DNA of 64,000 bases from Mycobacterium seoulense (GCF_010731595.1 NZ_AP022582.1:3224001-3288000), one strand, 5' to 3'; positions 33,711 through 42,396 are shown, counted from the first letter of the stretch. Translations and numbers: made by a program. Notes: a model not told the origin generated them from the letters alone.

Positions 33711-34691
33711 TCACATACCAACTACGGGTGCGAGCACCTCACCCACATCGGTGATCAGTCCCGGGGTATAGCCGTGTGACGGCAGGTTAACGACCACCCC
33801 GGAAATTCCGACGTCGATCACGTATCGCTTGATCTGCTCAGCGATGTCGTTGAGATTCCCGACGGCCACGCGAGAATTCGGCGCAAATGCTTCAGAAGCG
33901 CCGGCGGCGTCAGTAACGACGACTGTTATCAGAGCACTCGTCTCAAGGGTGACCGGATCGCGATCGTGCTCCTGGCACCGTCGCATGAGGGCTTCGACCT
34001 TGCCCGGCAGCCGGTCGAACGGAGCAATGACATTGAGATGGTCGGCGTAGCGAGCAGCCAACGCGAATGTCTTCTGCTCCCCGCTGCCGCCGATCAGAAT
34101 AGGCATGTCGTCGCGAATGCGCGGGTTGTTTAACACTGATTCAGCGTGATACCAGCGGCCTTCGAATGTGGGTCGCTCCCCACGGAGCATCGGTGGGATG
34201 ATCTGCAGCGCTTCCTCGAGGCGTTCGAAACGGTCGGTGAAGGTGCCGAACTCGAAACCAAGCTGCCTGTGCTCAAGTTCGAACCAGCCGGCGCCGATGC
34301 CCAAGAATCCCCGACCGCCGCTCATCACATCGAGGGTGGTCACCGACTTCGCGAGCAGCGCAGGGTTCCGGTAGGTGTTCCCGGTGACGAGCGTGCCCAA
34401 CCGCACCCGCCGCGTGGTCGTGGCCAGTCCCCCGAGGGCGGTGTACGCCTCCAGCATCGGGTCCTCGAGCGCACCTAGATGCGGAAGTTGGTAGAAGTGA
34501 TCCATCAGCAGCACCGCATCGAAGCCAGCGGCTTCGGCCTCTTGGGCCTGCGCGACCACGGCTGGGTAGAGCTCGGAAACCGGTGCGCCGTAGGAAAAAT
34601 TGGGGATCTGCAGGCCGAGCCGCAGAACGCCGCTACCACGGTGAGTGGCCGAAGACTTCGCGGCGTCAGCAGCTGACGGCAACACGACCAT
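33711..34691 (-). CDS. LLM class F420-dependent oxidoreductase (TIGR03560-like)
   Basis: 326 residues from ATG 34691 (TTG 34694 also in frame). Barrel landmarks: LRLGLQIPNFSYG, AEAAGFDAVLLMDHFYQLPH, VRLGTLVTGNTYRNPALLAK, DVMSGGRGFLGIGAGWFELE and MPILIGGSGEQKTFALAARY. This combination (MDHFYQ, GNTYRNPA) is typical of mycobacterial F420-dependent LLM proteins of the TIGR03560 type. The first 23 residues are not conserved-looking, so the true start may be further in. Downstream of a P450/ferredoxin pair on the same strand. Confidence 0.88.
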   Translation of the reverse strand: MVVLPSAADAAKSSATHRGSGVLRLGLQIPNFSYGAPVSELYPAVVAQAQEAEAAGFDAVLLMDHFYQLPHLGALEDPMLEAYTALGGLATTTRRVRLGTLVTGNTYRNPALLAKSVTTLDVMSGGRGFLGIGAGWFELEHRQLGFEFGTFTDRFERLEEALQIIPPMLRGERPTFEGRWYHAESVLNNPRIRDDMPILIGGSGEQKTFALAARYADHLNVIAPFDRLPGKVEALMRRCQEHDRDPVTLETSALITVVVTDAAGASEAFAPNSRVAVGNLNDIAEQIKRYVIDVGISGVVVNLPSHGYTPGLITDVGEVLAPVVGM

Positions 34692-34801
34692 CAATCGGTT
34701 TCATCGGGCCGGCTCACCCAGGCACGAAGCGTCAACAACATCGGTCACTGCGACGGCGCAGGAAACGACGCCGGAGGTGCCATCGGGGACTCGATCGCCG
34801 A

Positions 34802-34999
34802 TCAATCTTCGACAAAGCTGATGGCCCGTTCCGGACAGTTGGATACCGCCGAACGTGCCTCGGCGAGATGATCGTCGTGGACCACGCCGCCGCCGACGAC
34901 ATGTCCGTAGCCTTGGTCGTCATCCTCGAAGAGATGCGGAGCCAAAGAGTAGCAGAGTCCGTGGCCGGTGCAGGCGACGCCGTCGAGGTTGAGCTTCAT
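34802..34999 (-). CDS. [3Fe-4S]-type ferredoxin
   Basis: 65 residues, MKLNLDGVACTGHGLCYSLA. Cluster motif Cys-x2-His-x2-Cys with distal NCPERAI. The ATG overlaps the P450 stop (GGATGA), and the GAGGGA inside the P450 tail is its ribosome site, which fixes the start against a longer open frame. It is the redox partner of the P450 at 34996, analogous to the pair at 7005/8228 but in reverse gene order (P450 first). Confidence 0.9.
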   Translation of the reverse strand: MKLNLDGVACTGHGLCYSLAPHLFEDDDQGYGHVVGGGVVHDDHLAEARSAVSNCPERAISFVED

Positions 35000-36186
35000 C
35001 CCTCTGCCTTGTCGAACTCCAGGTGAAGCGATTCGAGCCCGACAGTGCCATGAGGCCAGTGCACTTTGGGTGTGGTGCCGGACTTGATCCGGTAGTGCGG
35101 AATCCGCTTGTGCCACTCCTCGTACACGATGCTCAATTCCAGTCTGGCCAGATGCGAACCCAGACAGCGGTGTGGTCCCATCCCGAAGCTGATGTGCGGG
35201 TTTTCCGGCCGGTGGAAGTCGATATCGTGCGGGTTTTCGAATACGGCTGGATCCCGGTTAACGGCGCCGAGATACGTCGACACACGTGTTTCCGCACAGA
35301 GCCGCGCCGACCCGATGTGAGCCTCGGCGGAGGTCACCCTCGGGATGAACGGGGCTGGCGGATCCAGACGAAGCAGCTCTTCCACCGCGGCGGGAATCAG
35401 AGCAGGGTCGTCGATGATCTCCTGCCGCGTGTCCGCACTCTCCGCAAGCCGCTGCATTGCACAACCCAGCGTATCCGTCACGGTGTCCAGCCCGGCGAGC
35501 ACGAACAAGAAGCAGAGGCCGACGGCTTCGGCATCCGTGAGGTCGTCGGGTGGTTGTTTGGCCAATATCTGGCTCAGGACGTCATCACCGCCCTTACCGC
35601 GGCGCTGGGGAATCAGTTCAGTGAAGTACGTGTACATCTCGAGCGCCTTCATCATGCCCTCTTGAGCGGCGTCGCCGTCGGCGGCGAAACCGGCCCCCGT
35701 GAGGCCGATCACTGCGTTCTTCCACTCCCAAAACTGGTCGCGCATCTCGAGCGGCAATCCGAAGAACGTGAGGAATGCCTGGATTGGGAACACCTGAGCG
35801 ACCTCGCTGACGAAATCGCAATGGCCGCACCGCGCGATCGGGTCGATGAGCGCGATGAATTGACTGCGCAGTTCGGCTTCCATCGGTTTGATGACGCGCG
35901 GACTGAAGAACGGCTGCAAGATCTGACGGTAGCGCGTCTGCGTCGGCGGGTCATAGGCGATGGGCACAAGCGGCACCGGGCTCTGCAGCATGTCGAACGC
36001 TTTGGCCGAAGAGAACGGGTCGGGGTGCTTGAGCACATCTTCCGCGCCGCGACGGGTGGTCACCGCATATCCATCGGCGACGGCGATCAGCGGGGCCACT
36101 TGGGTCGCCCGCCACGCCTGATCGCGTGCGACGTCCATGGGCAGTCCGTCCGTGTCGATCTGTGGAATTGCGTCAGCGGTCGTCAT
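34996..36186 (-). CDS. Cytochrome P450
   Basis: 396 residues. I-helix AGLDTVT at 231-237, ExxR Glu270-Arg273, heme loop FGMGPHRCLGSHLARLE with Cys341. PFFSPRVIKPMEAELRSQF and NRDPAVFENPHDIDFHRPEN are well conserved P450 elements. Followed by its ferredoxin with 4-base overlap. The promoter region to the right contains TAGAATCTA (36237-36245), shared with several other promoters here. Substrate unknown. Confidence 0.95.
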   Translation of the reverse strand: MTTADAIPQIDTDGLPMDVARDQAWRATQVAPLIAVADGYAVTTRRGAEDVLKHPDPFSSAKAFDMLQSPVPLVPIAYDPPTQTRYRQILQPFFSPRVIKPMEAELRSQFIALIDPIARCGHCDFVSEVAQVFPIQAFLTFFGLPLEMRDQFWEWKNAVIGLTGAGFAADGDAAQEGMMKALEMYTYFTELIPQRRGKGGDDVLSQILAKQPPDDLTDAEAVGLCFLFVLAGLDTVTDTLGCAMQRLAESADTRQEIIDDPALIPAAVEELLRLDPPAPFIPRVTSAEAHIGSARLCAETRVSTYLGAVNRDPAVFENPHDIDFHRPENPHISFGMGPHRCLGSHLARLELSIVYEEWHKRIPHYRIKSGTTPKVHWPHGTVGLESLHLEFDKAEG

Positions 36187-36357
36187 GGTCCCTCATCTGC
36201 CGTCGAAGTGTGCCGTACATCACTCTGGGTGTCTTGTAGAATCTAACTCACAGTCGAAAGTGTGACAAGGCGGCTCACTTGTGAACATCCACCAATCGCT
36301 GTGTCCGGCTTACCGTCAGTCGGGCTCAGGGCCGTGCACTGCTCAGCCGAAGAAACG
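36187..36357. promoter_or_regulatory. P450 promoter region with TAGAATCTA
   Basis: 171 bases between the P450 start and the VWA-protein stop. TAGAATCTA at 36237-36245 is a perfect 9-base palindrome around the central A and is shared with other promoter regions. CACAGTCGAAAGTGTG follows at 36249-36264, a weak dyad. Confidence 0.5.
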
Positions 36358-38115
36358 TCACGCCGGCACGGTGAACGAACTATGGTCTCCACGGCGACGC
36401 GCATCAGCCAGCGCTTGGCGAATGAGTTTTCCGAGTTGGCGCTCGATCCCGCTGATGTTAGCGACGTGCAGCGCCGAGGCCGAGTCAAGCGCGTTGCGTT
36501 GAACGTGAGACTCATTGCTGTTCGGTGCCGTAACTCCGACGCATACGAAGCCGACGCCCCGCAAGCGGGCTTCGCTCATGGCGTGGCGGGTGTCGCCCGA
36601 GGCCTGGGCGCCGTCGTAGCCGTCATCGTAGGGGTGCCCGTCCGAAACGAGGATGACCACCCGCTTCATTGCTTCGGTCTGACGTTCCAAGATGGCGGTG
36701 CAATGACGAACGGCACCGCCGATCCGCGTGAAGCCCGCCGGACTCAGGTGGCCGATTCGCTCGATGGTCAAGGCCGACAGGCTTTCTCGTAGACCCTTGA
36801 TCGGCATCACGTGGACCATTTCGCGGCCCCAACTGCGGAACGCGTAGAAACCAACAGGCACTCCGAGCGCATCGAGCGCGGTTGTAATGCGATAGGACAT
36901 CTTGAGGTGTTGGTCGAACACCGATCCGGTTTCCCCGTCCACGCGCGCCGTCGTGTCCAGCGTCGAACTGCTGACGTCCAAAAGTACCAACGCCGCGACG
37001 CCCGGTCGCTGTCGCTTCTTCCCGATGAAGGGCAGCGGCGGAGAGCCGGATCTGCTTCGGCGCCAGTATGCTAGGTCGACGACGCCATCGGTGTGCAATT
37101 GTTCACCGAATTCGTTGCGCCCGTGTGGCGCAATCTCCAGCACGTTACGAGCGAGGCTGCGTGTAAGCGCCGTCGGTGCCCTCATTACCTCGATGCGAGC
37201 GAGTGCCGTGTGGTCACGGAAGCCATCCGGATTCCATGGCTCGAGTTCGTGCACGGTAACCCAGTCGTTGCGATACCGCTTCGAACTCTCGTCCCATTCC
37301 GGATAGCGGGCGTCGCCGCTGTAATTGCCGCCGATGAATCTGTGAGCGGCCGAGGCGATGCGGCGGCCGATGTTGACTCGGCGTCCCCCGCTGGGCCGCC
37401 TGCTCGGTTTGGCCACCGGCTTTCCGCCGCCGGCTTGGGATGCCGCATCTGCAGATTTGCCACCAGAATGCTTGAACAGACTCTGGATCAGCCTGGCCAT
37501 CGGGTGGTTCGGCGTCAGCGGATTACTCAGCAGATCAAGGGACTTGGCCTCGTCGCTGTTGGTGTCGGGATCGTCCGCCTCATCGGCGTTTGAGTCATTG
37601 CGCATCTTCACGTCGCCGTCGTGCTCCCGGCCTGTACGCGCTGTCGCCGCCAATACCGCACGCGCGGGTCTGAGCTGACCGAAGAATTCGGGTGCAGGAG
37701 GAATCTGGGTTCGCGCCAATGCTATCCGCATCGACTCTTCGGCTGAACTGGTCCTGGGGATGTCCGTCAGCCCAGCCGCTAATGCTGCTACAAAGGGCGG
37801 CAATCGATCCGAGGTCAGCGAGAGCGCACGCAGACCTTCCATGGCGCAGTAGCGCGTGCACGCGCCAGACCGCCCGATGAGGTGACGCAGGACCCGCGGA
37901 TCAAATGATCCGGCACCGTACATCGCGGCTTGTACGACTACTCGAGCCCGGGTCAGCGTGGTGAGTCGCCCGCCGTCGACTGCGATCGTGTTTCCCGACA
38001 TATGGACGCCTTCGTCTTGCCCGGTCGTGGCCTTGACACACACCAGGCGTCCCGATACCGCACGGGCCAGCATTTGCAAGCCGGCGACGGTCGGTTGATC
38101 AGTCGATGTAGGCAT
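36358..38115 (-). CDS. VWA-domain protein of the NorD/CbbO type
   Basis: 585 residues. The first third is helical; residues 168-195 are an acidic linker (REHDGDVKMRNDSNADEADD then DPDTNSDEA). A C-terminal von Willebrand factor A domain follows, with MIDAS motif LLDVSSST at 378-385 (Asp380, Ser382, Ser384), ERIGHLSPAGFTRIGGAVRH carrying the conserved Thr, and LVSDGHPYDDGYDG with the late Asp. This is the layout of NorD/CbbO partners of MoxR-type AAA+ chaperones, which remodel or load metal into a client enzyme. It overlaps the AAA+ gene by 17 bases and is third in an operon with an AveC-like protein. There is no NO reductase or Rubisco here, so the client is unknown. Confidence 0.88.
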   Translation of the reverse strand: MPTSTDQPTVAGLQMLARAVSGRLVCVKATTGQDEGVHMSGNTIAVDGGRLTTLTRARVVVQAAMYGAGSFDPRVLRHLIGRSGACTRYCAMEGLRALSLTSDRLPPFVAALAAGLTDIPRTSSAEESMRIALARTQIPPAPEFFGQLRPARAVLAATARTGREHDGDVKMRNDSNADEADDPDTNSDEAKSLDLLSNPLTPNHPMARLIQSLFKHSGGKSADAASQAGGGKPVAKPSRRPSGGRRVNIGRRIASAAHRFIGGNYSGDARYPEWDESSKRYRNDWVTVHELEPWNPDGFRDHTALARIEVMRAPTALTRSLARNVLEIAPHGRNEFGEQLHTDGVVDLAYWRRSRSGSPPLPFIGKKRQRPGVAALVLLDVSSSTLDTTARVDGETGSVFDQHLKMSYRITTALDALGVPVGFYAFRSWGREMVHVMPIKGLRESLSALTIERIGHLSPAGFTRIGGAVRHCTAILERQTEAMKRVVILVSDGHPYDDGYDGAQASGDTRHAMSEARLRGVGFVCVGVTAPNSNESHVQRNALDSASALHVANISGIERQLGKLIRQALADARRRGDHSSFTVPA

Positions 38116-38932
38116 CGATCAGTTCAGCGATCGACCTCGTGACCGTCGCGTCGTCGGTCAGCATGGCCGCGATCGCGCTGCGTGCCGCGCGATTGAGCGA
38201 AAGTCCGTTGGCGTGCAGCCGTGCCGCCGCGATCAAGGCCCGAGTCGACACCATCTCCGACATGCTCGGCTCGTTCAGATGTCGCACTGCTTGACCTAGT
38301 CGCACCAGTGTGGCGACGGCCTCGTCCGAGGCGCCCGACTGCTCCTTCACTATTTGGTGTTCGAGTTCCGGTGGTGCGAAGTCGAGTTCCACGGCCACAA
38401 AGCGTTGACGCGTTGAGGGCTTGAGGTCCTTGAGCAACGTCTGATATCCAGGGTTGTAGGACACGATCAGCATGAATGATTCAGGGGCATCGAGTGTTTC
38501 ATTGAGTCGATCAATGAACAACTGTCGCCGATGGTCTGCAAGGGAGTGAATCACCACCGTTGCGTCGACGCGGGCTTCGACGATCTCGTCGAGATAACAG
38601 ATGGCACCACCACGAACCGCCGTGGTGAGCGGTCCGTCCTGCCAGACGGTGTCCGCGCCCTCGAGCAGATAACGCCCCACCAGATCTGCGGCGAGCATGT
38701 CCTCATGGCACGACACCGTGACGAGGTCCAGTCCGAGTCGACGTGCCGCACTTTCCACCAACTTCGTCTTACCGCAGCCCGTCGGACCCTTCAGCAGCAC
38801 CGGCAGACGCGCTCGCCAGGCTCCCAGCAGGATGTCCAGTTCATCCCCGACGGGATGGTAGTCGTCGACGACGCCGAGTGTGAGGTTGTGATTGTTGATC
38901 ACGGGACCACGTTGGGAGGAGTGAATCGTCAT
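38099..38932 (-). CDS. MoxR-type AAA+ ATPase (CbbQ/NirQ/NorQ family)
   Basis: 277 residues. Walker A is LKGPTGCGKTKLVE (GPTGCGKT at 49-56), Walker B AICYLDEIVEA (Asp115, Glu116), sensor 1 in VSYNPGYQTLLKDLKPSTRQ (Asn160), with arginine-finger candidates in STRQRF. The SYNPGYQ...LKDLKPSTRQRF block is diagnostic of the CbbQ/NorQ branch. It forms hexamers that work with a VWA partner to activate a client protein. It sits 61 bases downstream of the AveC-like gene and overlaps the VWA gene, so the three form one transcription unit. Confidence 0.93.
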   Translation of the reverse strand: MTIHSSQRGPVINNHNLTLGVVDDYHPVGDELDILLGAWRARLPVLLKGPTGCGKTKLVESAARRLGLDLVTVSCHEDMLAADLVGRYLLEGADTVWQDGPLTTAVRGGAICYLDEIVEARVDATVVIHSLADHRRQLFIDRLNETLDAPESFMLIVSYNPGYQTLLKDLKPSTRQRFVAVELDFAPPELEHQIVKEQSGASDEAVATLVRLGQAVRHLNEPSMSEMVSTRALIAAARLHANGLSLNRAARSAIAAMLTDDATVTRSIAELIDAYID

Positions 38933-38993
38933 ACGTCCTTGCTCAGGTTAAGTAGGGCAGTTGAATCGTCGTTCGGCCGCTTAGTAGGTTTCC

Positions 38994-40127
38994 TCAGCCC
39001 CCGAGGTATACGTCGACCCAAGTGCGGCCGTCACCGGGGATGTCACGAGGCGAGCCGGGTTGACCACCAGTCGAAATGGGCCGTCCCGCAGCGGGATCGG
39101 GACATGGATACGGTGTTTCATGCCCGCAGATCCCATTGATCAGGTGCGACGGATAGACAGCGTGGCCGTCATTGTCGATCTGCAGGCCGATCCCGATCAT
39201 CACGATGTTGTAGCTCAGGTAGCCGATGTTCGTCACCGCGGCGACGGCCAGGATCTGCAGGCCCACCTTTGCTTTGTTGGACACATTGAGGCGGTCGACC
39301 CCGCGCTCGACGACGGAATGGCCACGGTCATCTAGATAGAACCGCAGAACCATCAGCGGCGCCCAGGCAAGTCCACCCCACACCAGCGACTCATAGAGGG
39401 GGAATTGGTGCGATGTGCCTTTGAAGAGCGTCAGCCAGCTCACGGTGTTCGGATAGGCGATGATGTGCCCGTAGCACAGCACGGTCTCGATGACGAAGTC
39501 GGCGAGCAGCATAAAGCCGAGGGACCACAGGATGATGCCCAGCTTGCCGGTCTGTGGCCAGCGCCTCATTACGACCTTGCGCAGGAAACCGCAACCGATC
39601 ATGCACAGCGACGCACTCCAGATGAACCCGATGCCGATCAGGATGGTCGGCTCGGGCATGAGGTTGCCATGAGGTGACACCCAGCCGGGCATGTCGGTCG
39701 TCCACGACCCGAAGTTCATCATCAGCGACGAGTACGAGAACTGCGGCGTGACGTAGTTCAGAATCGGATCCCATTGGATCAGCAGCAGGTAGGCGACTAT
39801 GAGGATGGCGTCGAAGGTGACCCGCCGCTCCCGTATGCATCGCCTGCCGACGTAGATCAGAGTTCCGATGACGGCAATGATCGTCAGCACCTGGGCGCCG
39901 ATGTTCCAGGCCAGATCCCTGCCCAGCTTCGGGTTGTTGGCACCGATCGGCGTAGGCGTCGCACGACCACCGAGGATCCAACTCGACGCGACGTAGATCG
40001 CCAGGGCGATGAACGCCGCACCGACCGTCGCCCAAGCGACGATCGGAACCGTGGTCCGCACCCGCGGCGTCTTCATCAGCTTGTCAGGGCCAGCACTCGC
40101 GAGCGGCCCTCTTTCCAACGTCGTCAT
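38994..40127 (-). CDS. AveC-family polytopic membrane protein
   Basis: 377 residues from ATG 40127, preceded by AAGGGG; a frame extension to 40235 lacks support. About seven transmembrane helices. Strings conserved with the paralog at 54642 include QWDPILNYV, NFGSWTTDMPGWVSP, NLMPEP, RKVVMRRWPQTGKLGIILWS, IETVLCYGHIIAY, GTSHQFPLYESLVWGG and FYLDDRGHSVVERGVDRLNV. Polar residues that could bind a metal lie in or beside helices: Asp210, Glu214, His221, His240, Glu246, His270, Glu274. AveC itself acts in avermectin spiroketal formation, but mycobacterial relatives have no known function. Followed directly by the NorQ- and NorD-like genes. Confidence 0.85.
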   Translation of the reverse strand: MTTLERGPLASAGPDKLMKTPRVRTTVPIVAWATVGAAFIALAIYVASSWILGGRATPTPIGANNPKLGRDLAWNIGAQVLTIIAVIGTLIYVGRRCIRERRVTFDAILIVAYLLLIQWDPILNYVTPQFSYSSLMMNFGSWTTDMPGWVSPHGNLMPEPTILIGIGFIWSASLCMIGCGFLRKVVMRRWPQTGKLGIILWSLGFMLLADFVIETVLCYGHIIAYPNTVSWLTLFKGTSHQFPLYESLVWGGLAWAPLMVLRFYLDDRGHSVVERGVDRLNVSNKAKVGLQILAVAAVTNIGYLSYNIVMIGIGLQIDNDGHAVYPSHLINGICGHETPYPCPDPAAGRPISTGGQPGSPRDIPGDGRTWVDVYLGG

Positions 40128-40526
40128 GCGCACGCCCCTTCGTGACGAATTCAACAACGAATCCCTATCTGTGAAATGTATAACGTGTTCGACACGATGG
40201 GAAGCAAAATCTAAATTCTGATCGAAAATAAGCAAACAGACCTCCGGCGACGCCTGCGCACACGCGGCGGGACCCCGTCATCGAGGTAGGCGTCACGGGG
40301 GCCACCATCGGCGCAAGCGCTGCACCGCATTCGGTCATCCATGTCGTGAGTACCGCGGATTCGCTCATCGCGGGTAACCACGAACGGCCCGGTTGCATGT
40401 TCTCGGCTGGGCGCGTGAGCCGCGGCTGTCAGCCTCTGCTCGGTGTCGTCATGCGGGATGGTGCGGTCGGGATCGAATCGGCTCCAAACGCGCTGCGCCT
40501 ATGATCGTCGACGCCAAATCCGGCTA
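40128..40526. promoter_or_regulatory. Upstream region of the AveC-like operon
   Basis: 400 bases. The part near the gene (about 40165-40220) is partly conserved upstream of the second AveC-like gene (55800-55850): TGTGAAATGTA and GGAAGC(N)A(N)AATC occur in the same order. TATAACGTGTTCGA at 40179-40192 fits the KstR consensus TnnAACnnGTTnnA, but a single such match can occur by chance in 64 kb. No gene seen in the remainder. Confidence 0.5.
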
Positions 40527-40895
40527 TCAGTTGTCAGCTTCCCTGCGCTCACCCCGCGGAGTCCAGCCCGTCACCGACACCGTATTGAGGTCCAGCGTTT
40601 CGCCCAGCGTCAGCGTTCCGGCCGCGGTGCCCTTGAGCCACTCGGCCATGACCTGGTCGGGCTCGCGATCCAATTCGTATATCACCAGATATCGGTGCGC
40701 AGGCGGCGGCAAAGGAGCAGGCAAGTCTTCCTCGCGCACCTTCACCTCCGAGAGGACGTAACGCTGTGCGGCTACCACTCCGGGCAGCGCGAGCACCTCG
40801 CGCACATGGCGTATGTCGTACCACTCGTTGAAGGCGTCGTCTTGGCCTTCAACGGGATTGGTCATCACAAGAAAAAGGCTCTTGGCCACCGACAC
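40527..40895 (-). CDS. EthD/DUF4286-like dimeric alpha-beta barrel protein
   Basis: 122 residues from GTG 40895 with AAGGGGG upstream. SLFLVMTNPVEGQDDAFNEW, YDIRHVREVLALPGVVAAQR and RYLVIYELD are the pattern of small dimeric ferredoxin-like barrels (EthD/DUF4286). Many of these assist monooxygenases or bind hydrophobic intermediates. No catalytic residues can be assigned. An 18-base operator motif (40934-40951) lies 39 bases upstream of the start. It is divergent from the LLM gene at 41238. Confidence 0.8.
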   Translation of the reverse strand: MSVAKSLFLVMTNPVEGQDDAFNEWYDIRHVREVLALPGVVAAQRYVLSEVKVREEDLPAPLPPPAHRYLVIYELDREPDQVMAEWLKGTAAGTLTLGETLDLNTVSVTGWTPRGERREADN

Positions 40896-40933
40896 AACCC
40901 CCTTGGCAGTTCCGAGGTGGACATCTCACGCAC

Positions 40934-40951
40934 TATGGCAGCCAACTGTCA
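40934..40951. promoter_or_regulatory. 18-bp operator-like palindrome, site 5
   Basis: Minus-strand reading TGACAGTTGGCTGCCATA, 39 bases from the EthD-like start. Confidence 0.6.
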
Positions 40952-41145
40952 CACTGTCAACGCCCACTGAAGCGCGTCAGATCAGACCGCTCGACGTAGG
41001 TGCATTCCGACAATTCAGCTTGGTAAGGGAGAAGGCGTCGTGGGTGTCCTTGGCGATTAACGCAACTGCCGCGTTCATCGCGGACTCCTCAACCGCCTGC
41101 ACTCGCGATGCCATCACGCCCATCGCATCGCAGCGTATTGGCTGA

Positions 41146-41163
41146 TGCCAGTTAACTGCCATA
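41146..41163. promoter_or_regulatory. 18-bp operator-like palindrome, site 6
   Basis: TGCCAGTTAACTGCCATA, 75 bases upstream of the LLM start. Confidence 0.6.
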
Positions 41164-41237
41164 CTCAGGCCCATCGAATACACCGCGTGATTTCGATCCG
41201 GTGCGCACCCTGTCGACCGATCCGAGGAAGGCTGACC

Positions 41238-42158
41238 ATGCGGTTCAGCGTCGTCCTGCCCAACAGCGTCCACGTGGCCGCGCTCACCCAGCCGTGGGAG
41301 TGTGGCCTTGCCGGCAGCGACATCGCGCACGTCGCACGTACCGCCGAGAAATTGGGCTTCGCGCGCGTATTCATCCCGGAACACTTCGTGACACCCACAT
41401 CGCAGGTAGAACTGTCGGGCAATCACTACTTCGATGCCACGACAGCGCAGGCCTACATCGCCGGCGCCACATCGACGATTTCGATTGGATCGATGGTCAC
41501 GATTCTGCCGTTGCACAACCCCGTCATCGCGGCGAAGTCGATCGCGACGCTGGACTGGCTTTCCGGTGGCCGTGCGCAGGTGACGGTGGGGGTAGGCTGG
41601 CTCGAAGAAGAGTACGACGCCATCGGCGTCCCCTTCCGCAGACGCGGTCGGCTCACCGATGAATACCTCGCGGCGATGTTCGAAATGTGGCACAGCGACA
41701 CGCCCGCCTATAACGGCGAATTCGTCAGATTCCGCGACATCGCGTTCGGCCCAAAGCCGATTCACAAGCCCCACCCACCGATCTGGATGGGCGGCGACGC
41801 CGAGGCCGTGCTCCGTCGAGCCGCCCGATTCGGAGATGGCTGGGCGCCGTGGCAGACCCGGCCCGAGGACTTCCCGGCCAAGCTCGATTACTTGAAGTCG
41901 CAGCCTGGCTACGATGGCCGTCCGTTCGCGCTTTTCTTCAGCTTGGCTTCGCTGAATATCGGCTTGGCGCACGAAATCAACGACGACCCCCATTCGCAAT
42001 TCGGTCAGAACGCTCAGCAGGTCATTGACAACTGCAACATGCTCGCCGGCCTGGGCGTCACCGACACATGGGTGAATCCTCCACCGGTGGCCGACTTCAG
42101 CGCCTATCTCGATCATCTGCACTGGGTGGCCGAAGAAGTGATGCCGAAAGCAGATTGA
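41238..42158 (+). CDS. LLM class F420-dependent oxidoreductase (TIGR03619-like)
   Basis: 306 residues from ATG 41238 (GAGGAAGG upstream); the frame is open further upstream without support. Landmarks: EKLGFARVFIPEHFVTP, SMVTILPLHNPVIAAKSIAT, DWLSGGRAQVTVGVGWLEEE, FGPKPIHKPHPPIWMGG and FGDGWAPW. This is the TIGR03619-type LLM pattern, using F420 or FMN. An operator motif lies upstream. A decayed copy of its C-terminal third is found at 43468-43628. The TetR remnant follows 23 bases downstream. Confidence 0.92.
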   Translation: MRFSVVLPNSVHVAALTQPWECGLAGSDIAHVARTAEKLGFARVFIPEHFVTPTSQVELSGNHYFDATTAQAYIAGATSTISIGSMVTILPLHNPVIAAKSIATLDWLSGGRAQVTVGVGWLEEEYDAIGVPFRRRGRLTDEYLAAMFEMWHSDTPAYNGEFVRFRDIAFGPKPIHKPHPPIWMGGDAEAVLRRAARFGDGWAPWQTRPEDFPAKLDYLKSQPGYDGRPFALFFSLASLNIGLAHEINDDPHSQFGQNAQQVIDNCNMLAGLGVTDTWVNPPPVADFSAYLDHLHWVAEEVMPKAD

Positions 42159-42181
42159 TCAAGGTTGGCAAGCCTGGCGAC

Positions 42182-42396
42182 ATGACTATCACCACGCTGG
42201 TGGTCGCCGACGTGGTCGCGAGACGGCGTGGGCTCTCGGCCCCTGATGCCGAGTGCGCGATGCCCGCCACGGTGGGGATGAGCCTGCTGGAAAGCGCTAT
42301 GAGCCAGTGGCTGGCCGGAAGCGCTCGCAGTCCTTCTCGGACTTCACGTTCCGTACCGTCGATCGCGACGTCGTGACGGCCGAGGCCAACACCTGA
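42182..42396 (+). pseudogene. TetR C-terminal domain remnant
   Basis: From ATG 42182, TITTLVVADVVARRRGLSAP is followed by DAECAMPATVGMSLLESAMS and QWLAGSARS. A frameshift near 42330 then continues with QSFSDFTFRTVDRDVV to a stop at 42394. It aligns with the end of the TetR at 20824 (AERRGLPAPNEEC, LLTRAINRWL). The DNA-binding domain is absent. Confidence 0.72.

Larger units (their letters stand above)
40896..41237. promoter_or_regulatory. Divergent control region with two operator motifs
   Basis: 342 bases between the EthD-like gene (minus) and the LLM gene (plus). Motif copies are at 40934-40951 (read on the minus strand as TGACAGTTGGCTGCCATA) and 41146-41163 (TGCCAGTTAACTGCCATA), so each gene has its own site. 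GAGGAAGG before ATG 41238 is the ribosome site. No gene seen. Confidence 0.6.

Noticed and set aside
35023..36246. Long open frame on the plus strand (407 codons)
   Set aside because: It is antisense to a clear P450 with heme loop and ferredoxin partner; no motif in the opposite frame.
40179..40192. Single match to the KstR consensus TnnAACnnGTTnnA
   Set aside because: Eight fixed bases are expected about once by chance in 64 kb, and the second AveC-like promoter lacks it, so it is weak evidence for cholesterol control.
40977..42122. Long open frame on the minus strand (381 codons)
   Set aside because: It is antisense to the LLM gene at 41238, which has a ribosome site and family motifs.
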